Positions 44,696-54,903 of a DNA stretch of 64,000 nt are shown one piece after another (positions within the stretch are counted from its first letter, which is position 1; each line of letters begins with the position of its first letter). The DNA is from Heyndrickxia sporothermodurans (GTDB lineage: Bacteria > Bacillota > Bacilli > Bacillales > Bacillaceae_C), in contig BORH01000003.1 in NCBI GenBank assembly GCA_018333075.1, positions 186,001-250,000 of the forward strand. Direction: 5' to 3'. Under the pieces are notes generated by a model. The model was not told the origin of the DNA. It saw only the letters and a list, made by a program, of their open reading frames with translations, and searched no databases. A program made the position numbers and the translations under genes.

Positions 44696-45811
44696 ATGAA
44701 GGATATCATAAAATACGTAGGTTTAGACGTTTCAAAAGAAAAAATTGCCGTTGCCATTGCAGATGAAGGTCGTGATGAGCCAAGGTACTTGGGATTGATT
44801 TCTAACACTACGGAATCCGTTAGAAAGTTAGTAAAAAAGCTTGGAGAAAAAGAGAATCTTCGAATATGTTATGAAGCAGGTCCAACTGGTTACAGTTTAT
44901 ATCGGCTTTTTCTTAGCCTAGGAATAGAATGTGAAGTGATCGCACCATCTTTAATTCCTAAGAAACCAGGAGAACGCATTAAAACTGACCGTAGAGATTC
45001 GATTAAGCTAGCAAAATTATTTCGTTCAGGTGAATTAACCTCTATTTATGTGCCAACAGAAAATGACGAAGCACTTAGGGATTTAGTCCGGGCTCGTGAA
45101 GATGCCAAGGAGGATGAATTAAGAGCCAAACATCGATTATCTAAATTTCTATTAAGAAATGATATTAACCCACCATTCAAAGGGAAAAAATGGACTCGTA
45201 AATATCGAGAATGGTTAAATACTCTAAAGTTTGAACGTTCTACTTCTAAAGTAGTTTTTCAGGAGTATCTTCACCACCTGCATGAAGTTGAGCAAAGGGT
45301 AAAACGATTAGAGGAAGAAATTAAATTACAATCAATCGAAGGATACCACGCGCCAATGATTCAAGCACTCCAATCATTAAGAGGAATAGCTACTATAACA
45401 GCTACCAGCCTAGCGGCTGAGATTGGATCATTTAAAAGATTTGCATCTCCTAAAAAATTAATGTCTTACGTTGGATTAATTCCAAGTGAAAATTCAAGTG
45501 GTGAAATAAGAAGGCAAGGTAATATTACAAAAACAGGTAACCGACATGTTCGGCGTTTGCTTGTAGAAGCAGCCTAGAGTTATCGATTTCCTCCTGCTTT
45601 AAAAGGTGATTTAAAGAAAAGACAAGAAGGACAGTTGCCTAATGTTCAAATGATCTCATGGAAAGCTCAAAATCGTCTCCATAAAAAATATTATCGTTTA
45701 CTATCACGTGGAAAATCATCCGGAAAGGCACTAACAGCTGTTGCAAGGGAATTAGCAGGTTTTATTTGGGCAGTAACTCAAGAAATTGAAAATAACTCCA
45801 TTTCAAAATAA
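44696..45811 (+). pseudogene. IS110-family transposase interrupted by an amber codon
   Basis: DEDD recombinase. The RuvC-like N-terminus has GLDVSKEK, CYEAGPTGYSLYR and TDRRDSIKLAKL; the C-terminal transposase-20 domain has LRGIATITATSLAAEIGSF and YVGLIPSENSSG. TAG at 45575-45577 ends the first 293 residues, but the same frame goes on SYRFPPALKGDLKKRQEG to 45811, for 371 residues in all. EAAWSYRF is usual here, so TGG to TAG is one base change. The C-terminal domain with the catalytic Ser region is partly lost. Confidence 0.9.
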
Positions 45812-45859
45812 AAATTACAACCAAAATAAATGTAAGTTTCTTTAAAAGTCAGAGCATAG

Positions 45860-46036
45860 GGCTCGGAGGCAAAGGTAAAAACCGGTAAGGAGAAACCACG
45901 AAATGTACTTGTGCTATACCTAAATAGGTTAACGCACGTTTTAAGTTAGTGGAAGCTCCTTTATACGGAAAGATAAAATGTGAGAACCCACGAATATCAG
46001 AGTGCTAACCGCAGTAGAGATTTTTGCCTTCGTGCC
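45860..46036 (+). ncRNA. Candidate bridge RNA of the IS110-family element
   Basis: Non-coding segment after the transposase. 45860-45873 pairs with 46023-46036 (13 of 14, one G-T pair and one mismatch), closing a domain of about 177 nt. Inside, GTGC (near 45922) pairs with GCAC around a nested CCTA/TAGG stem. IS110-family recombinases use such element-encoded bridge RNAs; in the IS1111 group they come from the 3' side, as here. Transcription and guide loops are inferred. Confidence 0.5.
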
Positions 46037-46082
46037 GTGTGCTTAACTATTTAATATAAATAGAAAGGAGGAATGTATTCAC

Positions 46083-46178
46083 TCTCAGCTTTAAAAAGTA
46101 TCTCAATCTCCAAATTACCTGTCAAGGAAAGCACTTGACAGCCAATTTGGAGATTGAGGAGCCGTCAGTAAGCTGAGA
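46083..46178. repeat. Nested three-level palindrome
   Basis: Outer 9-bp arms (46083-46091 with 46170-46178), middle 14-bp arms (46103-46116 with 46144-46157) and inner 8-bp arms (46119-46126 with 46134-46141) around GAAAGCA. All arms are perfect. It lies just right of the IS110-family element. It is not a simple terminator, since no T run follows. Confidence 0.75.
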
Positions 46179-46422
46179 AGGAGATTCTCTAGCCTTAAAG
46201 GCTGAACCCAACAAATAAGCAAAGAAGCCTAAATATGCTTCTCATTTTAGAGTTGCCCAAAAACCTAAACCAAAACCAATTTGATAGGGAGCATTGACAG
46301 TTTCGTTCATATCAGTACATTACTTCACAATTTTATTCGATTACATCAGGATTGTTTCGGAATAATCAATCAAATGCAGGAATTCCACTGATTCAAATTA
46401 AAATAAAGGAGTTATTAAAATA

Positions 46423-47232
46423 ATGAGCATGGGTAGTAAATCTTCAAATCATTCTCCCTGGATATTTTTCTTGTTGGTTTTCATTCTAGCAATTCCATTC
46501 TGGTTGCTCGGAATGGTAGCTGAACAATTTTTACGGAAAGAAATACCCATAAATCTTCCTATCAGTGCACTTATGTTTGTTTGTCCGATGATAGCGGCTT
46601 TAATCCTTGTCTATAGGAACAATGGATCAGATGGAATTAAACATTTATTAAAGAATTCTTTTAATAAAAGAATCGAGAGAAAGATCTGGTATGTACCTAT
46701 ATTCCTCTTAATGCCTACCATAATGATTTTGGCATGTGGATTAATGAATTTACTGGGAAGTTCTGTGCCTAATTTGCAATTTTCCATTTCGAATATCCTT
46801 GCCTTTTTCTTTGTGTTTTTTATTGCAGGAATATGTGAGGAAATTGGCTGGCAAGGATATGCCTATGACAAGCTAGAGAATCGGTGGAATGCAATAAGAG
46901 CTAGCATCATATTAGGGATTGTATGGCAAATATGGCATGTAATCCCTCACATTCAAACTCACCACCCTCCAGACTGGATAATATGGCAATGCACCGGGTC
47001 AGTTTTATTACGGATTTTGATAGTTTGGCTCTATAAAAACACAGGAAAAAGTATACTTGCAGCAGCCATATTTCATGCTATGAATAATGTTTGTTCATTT
47101 TTACTTCCTAATTACGATTCAAGTTTTACCACATTCTCTATCTTTATCGTCATAACATTAGTTACTATAATCGTTACATTTTTATGGGGTTCAAAAACGT
47201 TAACTCGTTATAGATTCAATCATTCTAACTAA
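46423..47232 (+). CDS. CPBP (CAAX-type) intramembrane metalloprotease
   Basis: 269 residues with seven or eight hydrophobic segments. Active-site motifs: ICEEIGWQGYAYDKL (EExxxR-like, Gln-Gly in place of Arg-Gly), WQIWHVIPHI with His, and FHAMNN with His near the end. CPBP members process prenylated proteins or peptides, or confer bacteriocin self-immunity. ATG after AAAGGAGTTATTAAAATA. Sits between two direct repeats inside the split yolD locus, an accessory gene. Confidence 0.85.
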   Translation: MSMGSKSSNHSPWIFFLLVFILAIPFWLLGMVAEQFLRKEIPINLPISALMFVCPMIAALILVYRNNGSDGIKHLLKNSFNKRIERKIWYVPIFLLMPTIMILACGLMNLLGSSVPNLQFSISNILAFFFVFFIAGICEEIGWQGYAYDKLENRWNAIRASIILGIVWQIWHVIPHIQTHHPPDWIIWQCTGSVLLRILIVWLYKNTGKSILAAAIFHAMNNVCSFLLPNYDSSFTTFSIFIVITLVTIIVTFLWGSKTLTRYRFNHSN

Positions 47233-47244
47233 TATTGTTTACTA

Positions 47245-47400
47245 ATTGTAGCTTTGAAATAAAGTTTGATTAAAAACACCTCAAAAATCCATATTTTACG
47301 ATAAAGAAAAAGAATCCATTTTGAAAAGAGATTGATCAAAATGGATTCGTTTCTTTTTGAATGAACATTTAGTTTTATAAAAAAGTTTGATCAAAACGCA
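47245..47400. repeat. About 150-bp direct repeat, copy 2
   Basis: Begins CTAATTGTAGCTTTGAAATA, has the same internal hairpin (near 47310-47346) and ends ATAAAAAAGTTTGATCA. With copy 1 it brackets the IS110-family element and the CPBP gene. Confidence 0.75.
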
Positions 47401-47430
47401 TTTAGAATTCTTTGATTGAAAAGATAAAGT

Positions 47431-47510
47431 ATCGCATCTTTTTTAGAAACGTCGCAACTTTATTCAAAACTTCGCGTCTTTCTTACAAACATCGTGACTC
47501 TATTTCAAAT
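47431..47510. repeat. Tandem repeat of four 20-bp units
   Basis: Units at 47431, 47451, 47471 and 47491, each exactly 20 bp, with pattern WTCGYRWCTYTNTTNNAAAY. The first three share CGC near the start and AAAC at the end; the fourth is more diverged. Non-coding. Confidence 0.8.
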
Positions 47511-47565
47511 CAACATTAATACCATTTATTTATAGAGGTAAAGTTGTCCATAAATCATAATTTTG

Positions 47566-47605
47566 TTTCTTCAACTAATAGGGTGCTTTTGTTGAACAAG
47601 AAGTA
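47566..47605. repeat. Dispersed hairpin repeat, inverted copy
   Basis: The reverse complement reads TTCTTGTTCAACAAAAGCAC then CCTATTAGTTGAAGAA, matching the consensus of the other copies. Confidence 0.7.
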
Positions 47606-47800
47606 TATAAAATTTTGTTGTGGTAAAAATCCTTGTTGAAGTAGAAATTGAGATCATGTGTTTTAAAAAAGTGGATGAAAGCAAGTTACTCGCCCGTTCA
47701 TCTATCCTTTCTTTTTAACCCTATAAAATATGTGACATTATAAGAAACCATTTAATTATAGAGCTTTATAATTATTTTCTTGATTTTTAATAAAATTAAG

Positions 47801-48031
47801 ATGCCAGAGCATACGGAAGGTCTAAAACAAATGTGGTTGGATAGTCAAAAAATAAAGATCCCTGTTTGGGACGAAGATAGAATTTCCGAATTTGAACAAT
47901 TAATAAGATATGCTAAAGAGTACAATTTATATGTAGACTTTACGTTGTTTGATGATGGATTTGAGAAAAAAATGCTGTGTGGTATTAAATCCATTGACCA
48001 AATAAAGAAGGAAATAAAAAGTAGTTACTGA
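47801..48031 (+). pseudogene. C-terminal part of a YolD-like gene
   Basis: MPEHTEGLKQMWLDSQKIKI followed by LIRYAKEYNLYVDFTLFDDG: the main body of a YolD-like protein, missing only the MSIKDRGMxKW start. No ribosome site before ATG 47801 or the upstream TTG. The missing N-terminus is found at 44244, same strand, so both pieces are read as one interrupted gene. A terminator-like hairpin follows at 48089-48110. Confidence 0.75.
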
Positions 48032-48205
48032 ATCGGGTTTACTGATTATCCAATTTGATAAGATATTAAATGTAACACTAATAGATTAAAACCGCCAAAT
48101 TGGATGGTTTTTTTGTTTTCATTTTTTATCAAAAAAATAGCAAATTTCTACTTTAGTCTAATAAAGGTTTGCAAAATGTTTGCAAATACACTTTTTCAAT
48201 ATAAA

Positions 48206-48234
48206 AAGGGATTGAGTGAGTTACACAATCCCTT
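48206..48234 (-). terminator. Terminator of the tRNA-Arg gene
   Basis: 9-bp perfect stem (48206-48214 with 48226-48234) followed on the minus strand by TTTTTATA, 22 bp beyond the tRNA 3' end. Confidence 0.85.
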
Positions 48235-48255
48235 GATATTATTGGTTTTAAATAG

Positions 48256-48328
48256 CGGCCCCGAGAGGACTCGAACCTCCGACGCATGGTTTAGGAAACC
48301 AACGCTCTATCCGCTGAGCTACGGAGCC
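48256..48328 (-). tRNA. tRNA-Arg (anticodon CCU)
   Basis: Minus-strand cloverleaf of 73 nt: acceptor GGCTCCG pairs with CGGGGCC, D arm GCTC/GAGC, anticodon loop TTCCTAA giving CCT, T arm GGAGG/CCTCT with TTCGAGT loop. The CCA end is not encoded. The anticodon stem has one T-T mismatch at its top. Decodes AGG. tRNA-Arg(CCU) genes are common integration sites for islands; a decayed region extends to its left. Confidence 0.95.
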
Positions 48329-48452
48329 GTCTTCTTAATTAATGTGCATTAAACATTATATAGTAAGAATTAGTTTTTGAAAAGTGGTTGAGCATGAATT
48401 TATCAAAATAGAAATTCAATCCTCAATATATTTGTGTAAATTCAGAAACCAA

Positions 48453-48815
48453 CGATTATAAATTCTACTCCAGCAGATTCAATGTTAATGTCATTAGCAA
48501 ATAAACGTCAACTTAACGGAGAAATTACTTTTATTGGTGGAAGCATTCTTGATCGCCATTATCGAACATTGGGATCATTAGCTGAAAGAATGGCTTTATG
48601 CAGATATAGCATTTATTTCGATTGATGGAATATCGAAGGATTCAGGAATGACAAGCTATGATCTTGAAAAGTTGACGCTAACACAGATTTTTATAAAAAC
48701 TCGAAACGAAGCATTGTACTAGTAGATCATACAAAATTAAAAGAAAGCGAACTATAAAATTACTTCATTTCAAGAAGTAGATTTGATTATACCGGATATT
48801 CCTATATAGAGAGAA
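48453..48815 (+). pseudogene. Decayed DeoR-type regulator, sensor domain only
   Basis: Fragments in shifting frames: NSTPADSMLMSLANKRQLNG, ITFIGGSILDRHYRTLGSLA, DIAFISIDGISKDSGMTSYD, NSKRSIVLVDHTKLKES. They follow the order of the DeoR C-terminal sugar-phosphate sensor (IGG...ADIAFIS.DGI...VLLADHSK). At least two frameshifts and no HTH. Relic. Confidence 0.8.
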
Positions 48816-49018
48816 TAGATACAAGAGGAAGAAGTTCTCGAAAAATGGAAGTTTTGTTTTTAATGAGAGGGCAGTTTAGCTGTCCTTTTTACTTTTTATT
48901 ATCTTTTTTTATATGAACTACTATAAGGGAGTTCTAAATTAAAAAGATAACAGTGAATTCCTCCCCCTTATTGAATTGCAAAAAGCGGATTCTTAAAGAT
49001 TGTTATACATTATGCTTT

Positions 49019-49177
49019 TTAAAGTGAATGTCTATCGTTTAATTCAGATTCAATAAGATGTAAAAGTTTCTCCAACTTTTCAATCCTGTGATTGTTCTGA
49101 ATGTATTTTCGTGTACTTTTATGCATATTTATTAATTTGTAATCAGAAAATTCTTTAAGTTGGGCTTTTAAATCCAC
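49019..49177 (-). CDS. Small hypothetical protein, about 52 residues
   Basis: Likely GTG start at 49177, behind GGGGGGATATGAG; an ATG further out would add 15 unlikely residues. Helical, basic centre (SDYKLINMHKSTRKYIQNNH) and leucine-rich end (IEKLEKLLHLIESELNDR). Looks like a small coiled-coil regulator, perhaps Spo0E-like in size, but lacks the Spo0E signature. Unknown. Confidence 0.45.
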   Translation of the reverse strand: MDLKAQLKEFSDYKLINMHKSTRKYIQNNHRIEKLEKLLHLIESELNDRHSL

Positions 49178-49222
49178 CTCATATCCCCCCTTTCTTGGGG
49201 AAGGACGTAAAAATTTTACCAT

Positions 49223-49709
49223 AGTTTAACGAAAATGTTGTTAGAATAAATGGAATTTTATTTAATTTTGTAAAGTGAAACACAATTTTGTTCCTTTTTT
49301 TAGAATTGTCCTTTTTAGGGGCAATTGTATTTCGAAGAAATCGTATATTTTTTCTAAACGTATTTTGAAGAAAAGTATAGAGTATATGTATAAGAAAGTA
49401 TAGCCAAATATATTAGATAGGAAATAGAGCAGAGCAGATTAAAGTGTTTCACGGTGAGAAAGGGGAAGGACAGTGAAGTATTTATTCATGAGTTACTTTG
49501 GGAGATGGTCTGAAATTAGAGAGAATTAATGAAAAGTAAGCAAAAGAGAAATAATAAATAAAGGTACCGGTAATCCATGAGAGATACGATTTACTCAGAT
49601 TATTTTCCTTAAGTGCATTTATAAGATAAGAATATTTCATTTAGAAAGCTACGAATGTTAATTTTAAAAAAGAATAGTCGTATATTTGTAATAAGATTAA
49701 ATAGGAAAA
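49223..49709. other. Intergenic stretch, no clear gene
   Basis: AT-rich. One strong ribosome site (AAAGGGGAAGGACA) precedes a GTG ORF of only 18 codons near 49473. Two TATTTTGAAGAAA/TATTTCGAAGAAA-like repeats occur near 49330 and 49360. Nothing else seen. Confidence 0.4.
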
Positions 49710-49735
49710 GGCATGGTTACAGTTGTTACCATGCC
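49710..49735 (-). terminator. Terminator of fdhA
   Basis: GGCATGGT (49710-49717) pairs with ACCATGCC (49728-49735); TTTTCCTATTT follows on the minus strand. Confidence 0.75.
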
Positions 49736-49747
49736 ATACCATACAAT

Positions 49748-50965
49748 TTATCGGCTAACCATTCCATGTGGGTCAATAACAAATTTCTTAGCGGCTCCTT
49801 TATCAAAATCAGCGTAACCATTAGGAGCGTCATCTAAGGAAATTAATGTTGCATTAACTGCTTTTGCAATTTGAGCCTTTTCATGTAAAATCATCTTCAT
49901 TAAGCCACGATGATACTGCATGACAGGTGTTTGACCAGTAACAAATGTATGTGCCTTTGCCCAGCCGAGACCAAACCGAATTTTTAGAGAACCGATTCTT
50001 GCATCTTCATCAATTCCACCAGGATCACCTGTTACATAAAGTCCAGGGATGCCAAGTCTGCCGCCTACTTGGGTGACATCCATAATGGAATTAAGTACGG
50101 TTGCAGGTGCCTCCGTATGATTATGCCCATGTCCATGAGCTTCAAAGCCTACACAGTCTACCGCCGCATCAACGACTGGTTCCCCAAGAATTTGTTCAAT
50201 TTGTTCTCCCAAATTATCATGTTTACTTAAATCAATCGTCTCACAACCAAAGCTTTTGGCTTGGGCAAGTCTTTCTGCATTTAGGTCTCCAACTATAACA
50301 GCTGATGCACCTAGAAGCTGTGCTGAATGTGCAGCAGCTAACCCTACAGGCCCCGCACCAGCTACATATACAGTGGATCCTGATTTGACTCCAGCAGAGT
50401 AAGCACCATGAAATCCAGTAGGAAAAATATCGGACAGCATAGTTAAATCAAGGATCTTTTCCATTGCTTGCTCTTTGTCTGGAAATTTAAGTAATTGAAA
50501 GTCTGCATAAGGCACCATAACATATTCTGATTGTCCACCAACCCATCCTCCCATATCAACATACCCATAAGCTGAACCAGGTCGATCAGGGTTAACGTTT
50601 AAGCAGACATGAGTTTTTTGTTCTTTACACATTTGGCAGCGACCACAAGCAATATTGAATGGAACAGATACAAGGTCACCCTTTTTTATAAATTCTACAT
50701 CCCGCCCTACCTCGATGACTTCACCAGTAATTTCATGCCCCAGTACTAATCCCTCAGGGGCAGTTGTTCTTCCACGGACCATATGCTGGTCACTACCACA
50801 AATATTAGTCGTAATAACTTTTAAAATAACCCCATGATCACATTTTCGACCAACGTTTCTTGGATTTACACCTGGACCGTCACGTAAAACTAAATCTGGA
50901 TATCCAATATCCTTTACAACAACCTTTCCTACACCATTGTAAACAACTGCTCTATTATTTGACAT
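49748..50965 (-). CDS. fdhA: Glutathione-independent formaldehyde dehydrogenase (zinc alcohol dehydrogenase family)
   Basis: 405 residues. Catalytic zinc: Cys in TTNICGSDQHMV, His/Glu in GLVLGHEITGE; structural zinc: CGRCQMCKEQKTHVC; NAD loop VAGAGPVGLAAAHSAQLLGA. The inserts KCDHGVILKVITTN and AHGHGHNHTEAPATVLNSIM and the length above 390 are typical of the Pseudomonas-type formaldehyde dehydrogenase, which uses tightly bound NAD and no thiol cofactor. It detoxifies formaldehyde to formate, or dismutates it. ATG start; its promoter lies in the spacer shared with glpF. Confident. Confidence 0.92.
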   Translation of the reverse strand: MSNNRAVVYNGVGKVVVKDIGYPDLVLRDGPGVNPRNVGRKCDHGVILKVITTNICGSDQHMVRGRTTAPEGLVLGHEITGEVIEVGRDVEFIKKGDLVSVPFNIACGRCQMCKEQKTHVCLNVNPDRPGSAYGYVDMGGWVGGQSEYVMVPYADFQLLKFPDKEQAMEKILDLTMLSDIFPTGFHGAYSAGVKSGSTVYVAGAGPVGLAAAHSAQLLGASAVIVGDLNAERLAQAKSFGCETIDLSKHDNLGEQIEQILGEPVVDAAVDCVGFEAHGHGHNHTEAPATVLNSIMDVTQVGGRLGIPGLYVTGDPGGIDEDARIGSLKIRFGLGWAKAHTFVTGQTPVMQYHRGLMKMILHEKAQIAKAVNATLISLDDAPNGYADFDKGAAKKFVIDPHGMVSR

Positions 50966-51294
50966 AGCTAAATCCTCCCCCTAACTTTGAAATTGCTTTC
51001 TAAAAGGTCATTCATTTGAAAGTGTATGCATGTACAGTAGGGGTTAGAACAAGTTGTATTTTCTTTAAAGGGTAATGAATTTAGGAATTTTTATACGAAA
51101 AGAAGAAATTGAACATGAAAAGATCATTTCGATGTTTTTTGGTTTAGAAATCGGAATAATTAATTGAAGATTTTTTTATCAGCTCGTCTTTTTCTAAAAA
51201 GTCTCACATAGTTATTAAATGATGTAAGGTAGGACTTTTAGTCAGCTTTACTCAATTGTTTTACAATTTGATATTTTCAGGGGGGATAGGAAGT
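50966..51294. other. Divergent regulatory spacer between fdhA and glpF
   Basis: Holds both promoters. In Bacillus, glpF is normally controlled by the GlpP antiterminator through a leader terminator; a T-rich tract TTTTTTTATCAGCTCG (about 51172) could belong to it, but I cannot draw a convincing stem. No clear cre box. Confidence 0.35.
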
Positions 51295-53614
<2,320 letters not shown>

Positions 53615-53687
53615 ATATTACCTTCTTATAAAGTTTAATGGGTATTTTTAATCGTATCTAAATGAATATGTTGTGATTAGTCATGGT

Positions 53688-53738
53688 AGACCACAAACAT
53701 CTTGAGATTTTAGCCTCAACTATGGTGTTTTGTGGTCT
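53688..53738 (+). terminator. Terminator of glpFK
   Basis: AGACCACAAA (53688-53697) pairs with TTTGTGGTCT (53729-53738), followed by TTTTT. Confidence 0.88.
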
Positions 53739-53883
53739 TTTTTGCTAGCCATATAAAGATTGATTTTCTTATTCTTTGAAATTCTAAAAAAATGCCAAGA
53801 TGCGCTTTTTACACCATAGCTGTTGCATGTATTAGTCATTTAAATAGCTAGTTTTAATTTCAGGCCAATAGGAGTGATGAGAA

Positions 53884-54879
53884 TTGAAAAAGATTATTAA
53901 TGATCCAGATCAGGTTGTTCAAGATATGCTGAAGGGATTAATATCAGCCTATCCAAACCATTTAAAGCAAATAAAGGGAACAACAGTTATTGCCCGAAAG
54001 GAAGCTCCTGTACCAAATAAAGTTGGAATGATTAGTGGGGGTGGGAGCGGGCATGAACCTGCACATGCAGGATATGTAGGGAAGGGAATGCTGGATGCAG
54101 CCATTGCTGGAGAAGTATTTACTTCCCCGACTCCTGATCAAGTGTATGAAGCGATAAAAGCAGTAAATGCTGGTGCAGGAGTTTTATTGGTAATCAAAAA
54201 TTATACAGGTGATGTAATGAATTTTGAAATTGCTGCTGAAATGGCAGAAATAGATGGGATTCAAGTTGAAAAAGTAATAGTAAATGATGATGTAGCAGTA
54301 GAAGATAGTTTATTTACAACGGGGAGACGTGGAATTGCCGGTACAGTGTTTGTTCATAAAATAGCAGGTGCAAAAGCGGAACAAGGTGCTTCATTACAAG
54401 AAGTAAAGGATATGGCAGAAAAGGTAATAGGAAATGTACGATCAATGGGAATGGCACTTTCTCCTTGTACTGTGCCTGCTGCCGGAAAAGCAAGCTTTGA
54501 ACTTGATGAAACAGAAATGGAAATAGGAATGGGGATACACGGGGAACCGGGAATAGAGAAAAAGAGTATTGCCACAGCTGATGAAATAACAAATGAACTT
54601 ACAGAGAAAATATTAGAAGATATGAAATTAAGTATAAATGATGAAGTGGCAGTTATGATCAACGGTTTAGGAGCAACGCCAGAAATGGAACTTTATATTG
54701 TAAACGGAAAGGTCCATGAAATTTTATCAGATTATGGGATAAAAGTGTATGAAACTTTTGTTGGGGAATATATGACATCTCTCGAAATGGCGGGATGCTC
54801 TATAACTCTATTGAAATTAGATGATGAACTTAAGGAATTACTAGATGCGGAATCAAAAGCACCGGCTTTTCGTAAATAG
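53884..54879 (+). CDS. dhaK: Dihydroxyacetone kinase subunit DhaK
   Basis: 331 residues. Substrate subunit of the PTS-dependent kinase: GGGSGHEPAHAGYVGKGMLD (His57 near the substrate), GEVFTSPTPDQ, and the hemiaminal His219 in GMGIHGEPG. It binds dihydroxyacetone covalently while DhaL-ADP passes phosphate. TTG start at 53884 after AGGAGTGATGAGAA. First gene of dhaKLM, 267 bp after glpK. Confidence 0.95.
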   Translation: MKKIINDPDQVVQDMLKGLISAYPNHLKQIKGTTVIARKEAPVPNKVGMISGGGSGHEPAHAGYVGKGMLDAAIAGEVFTSPTPDQVYEAIKAVNAGAGVLLVIKNYTGDVMNFEIAAEMAEIDGIQVEKVIVNDDVAVEDSLFTTGRRGIAGTVFVHKIAGAKAEQGASLQEVKDMAEKVIGNVRSMGMALSPCTVPAAGKASFELDETEMEIGMGIHGEPGIEKKSIATADEITNELTEKILEDMKLSINDEVAVMINGLGATPEMELYIVNGKVHEILSDYGIKVYETFVGEYMTSLEMAGCSITLLKLDDELKELLDAESKAPAFRK

Positions 54880-54903
54880 TATTCCTAAAAGGATGTGACA
54901 GCG

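Larger units (their letters stand above)
44595..46060 (+). mobile_element. IS110-family (IS1111-like) element, boundaries approximate
   Basis: One DEDD transposase gene, a 100-bp left flank with a 12-bp inverted pair (44595-44606 and 44681-44692), and a long structured 3' non-coding part (45860-46036). The long non-coding segment on the right is the arrangement of the IS1111 subgroup. No terminal repeats or target duplication expected or seen, so the ends are estimates. Confidence 0.7.

Noticed and set aside
46083-46178. Integron attC site
   Set aside because: Palindromic, but it lacks the RYYYAAC and GTTRRRY core sites, and no integrase is nearby.
45812-46260. Group II intron
   Set aside because: No reverse transcriptase, no domain V-like hairpin and no intron boundary motif; the structure fits an IS110-family RNA better.
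47431-47510. CRISPR array
   Set aside because: The 20-bp units are contiguous with no spacers, and no cas genes are present.
48104-48352. 82-codon plus-strand ORF ending GPERTRTSDAWFRKPT...
   Set aside because: It reads through the tRNA-Arg gene antisense; this peptide is a well-known artefact of tRNA genes.
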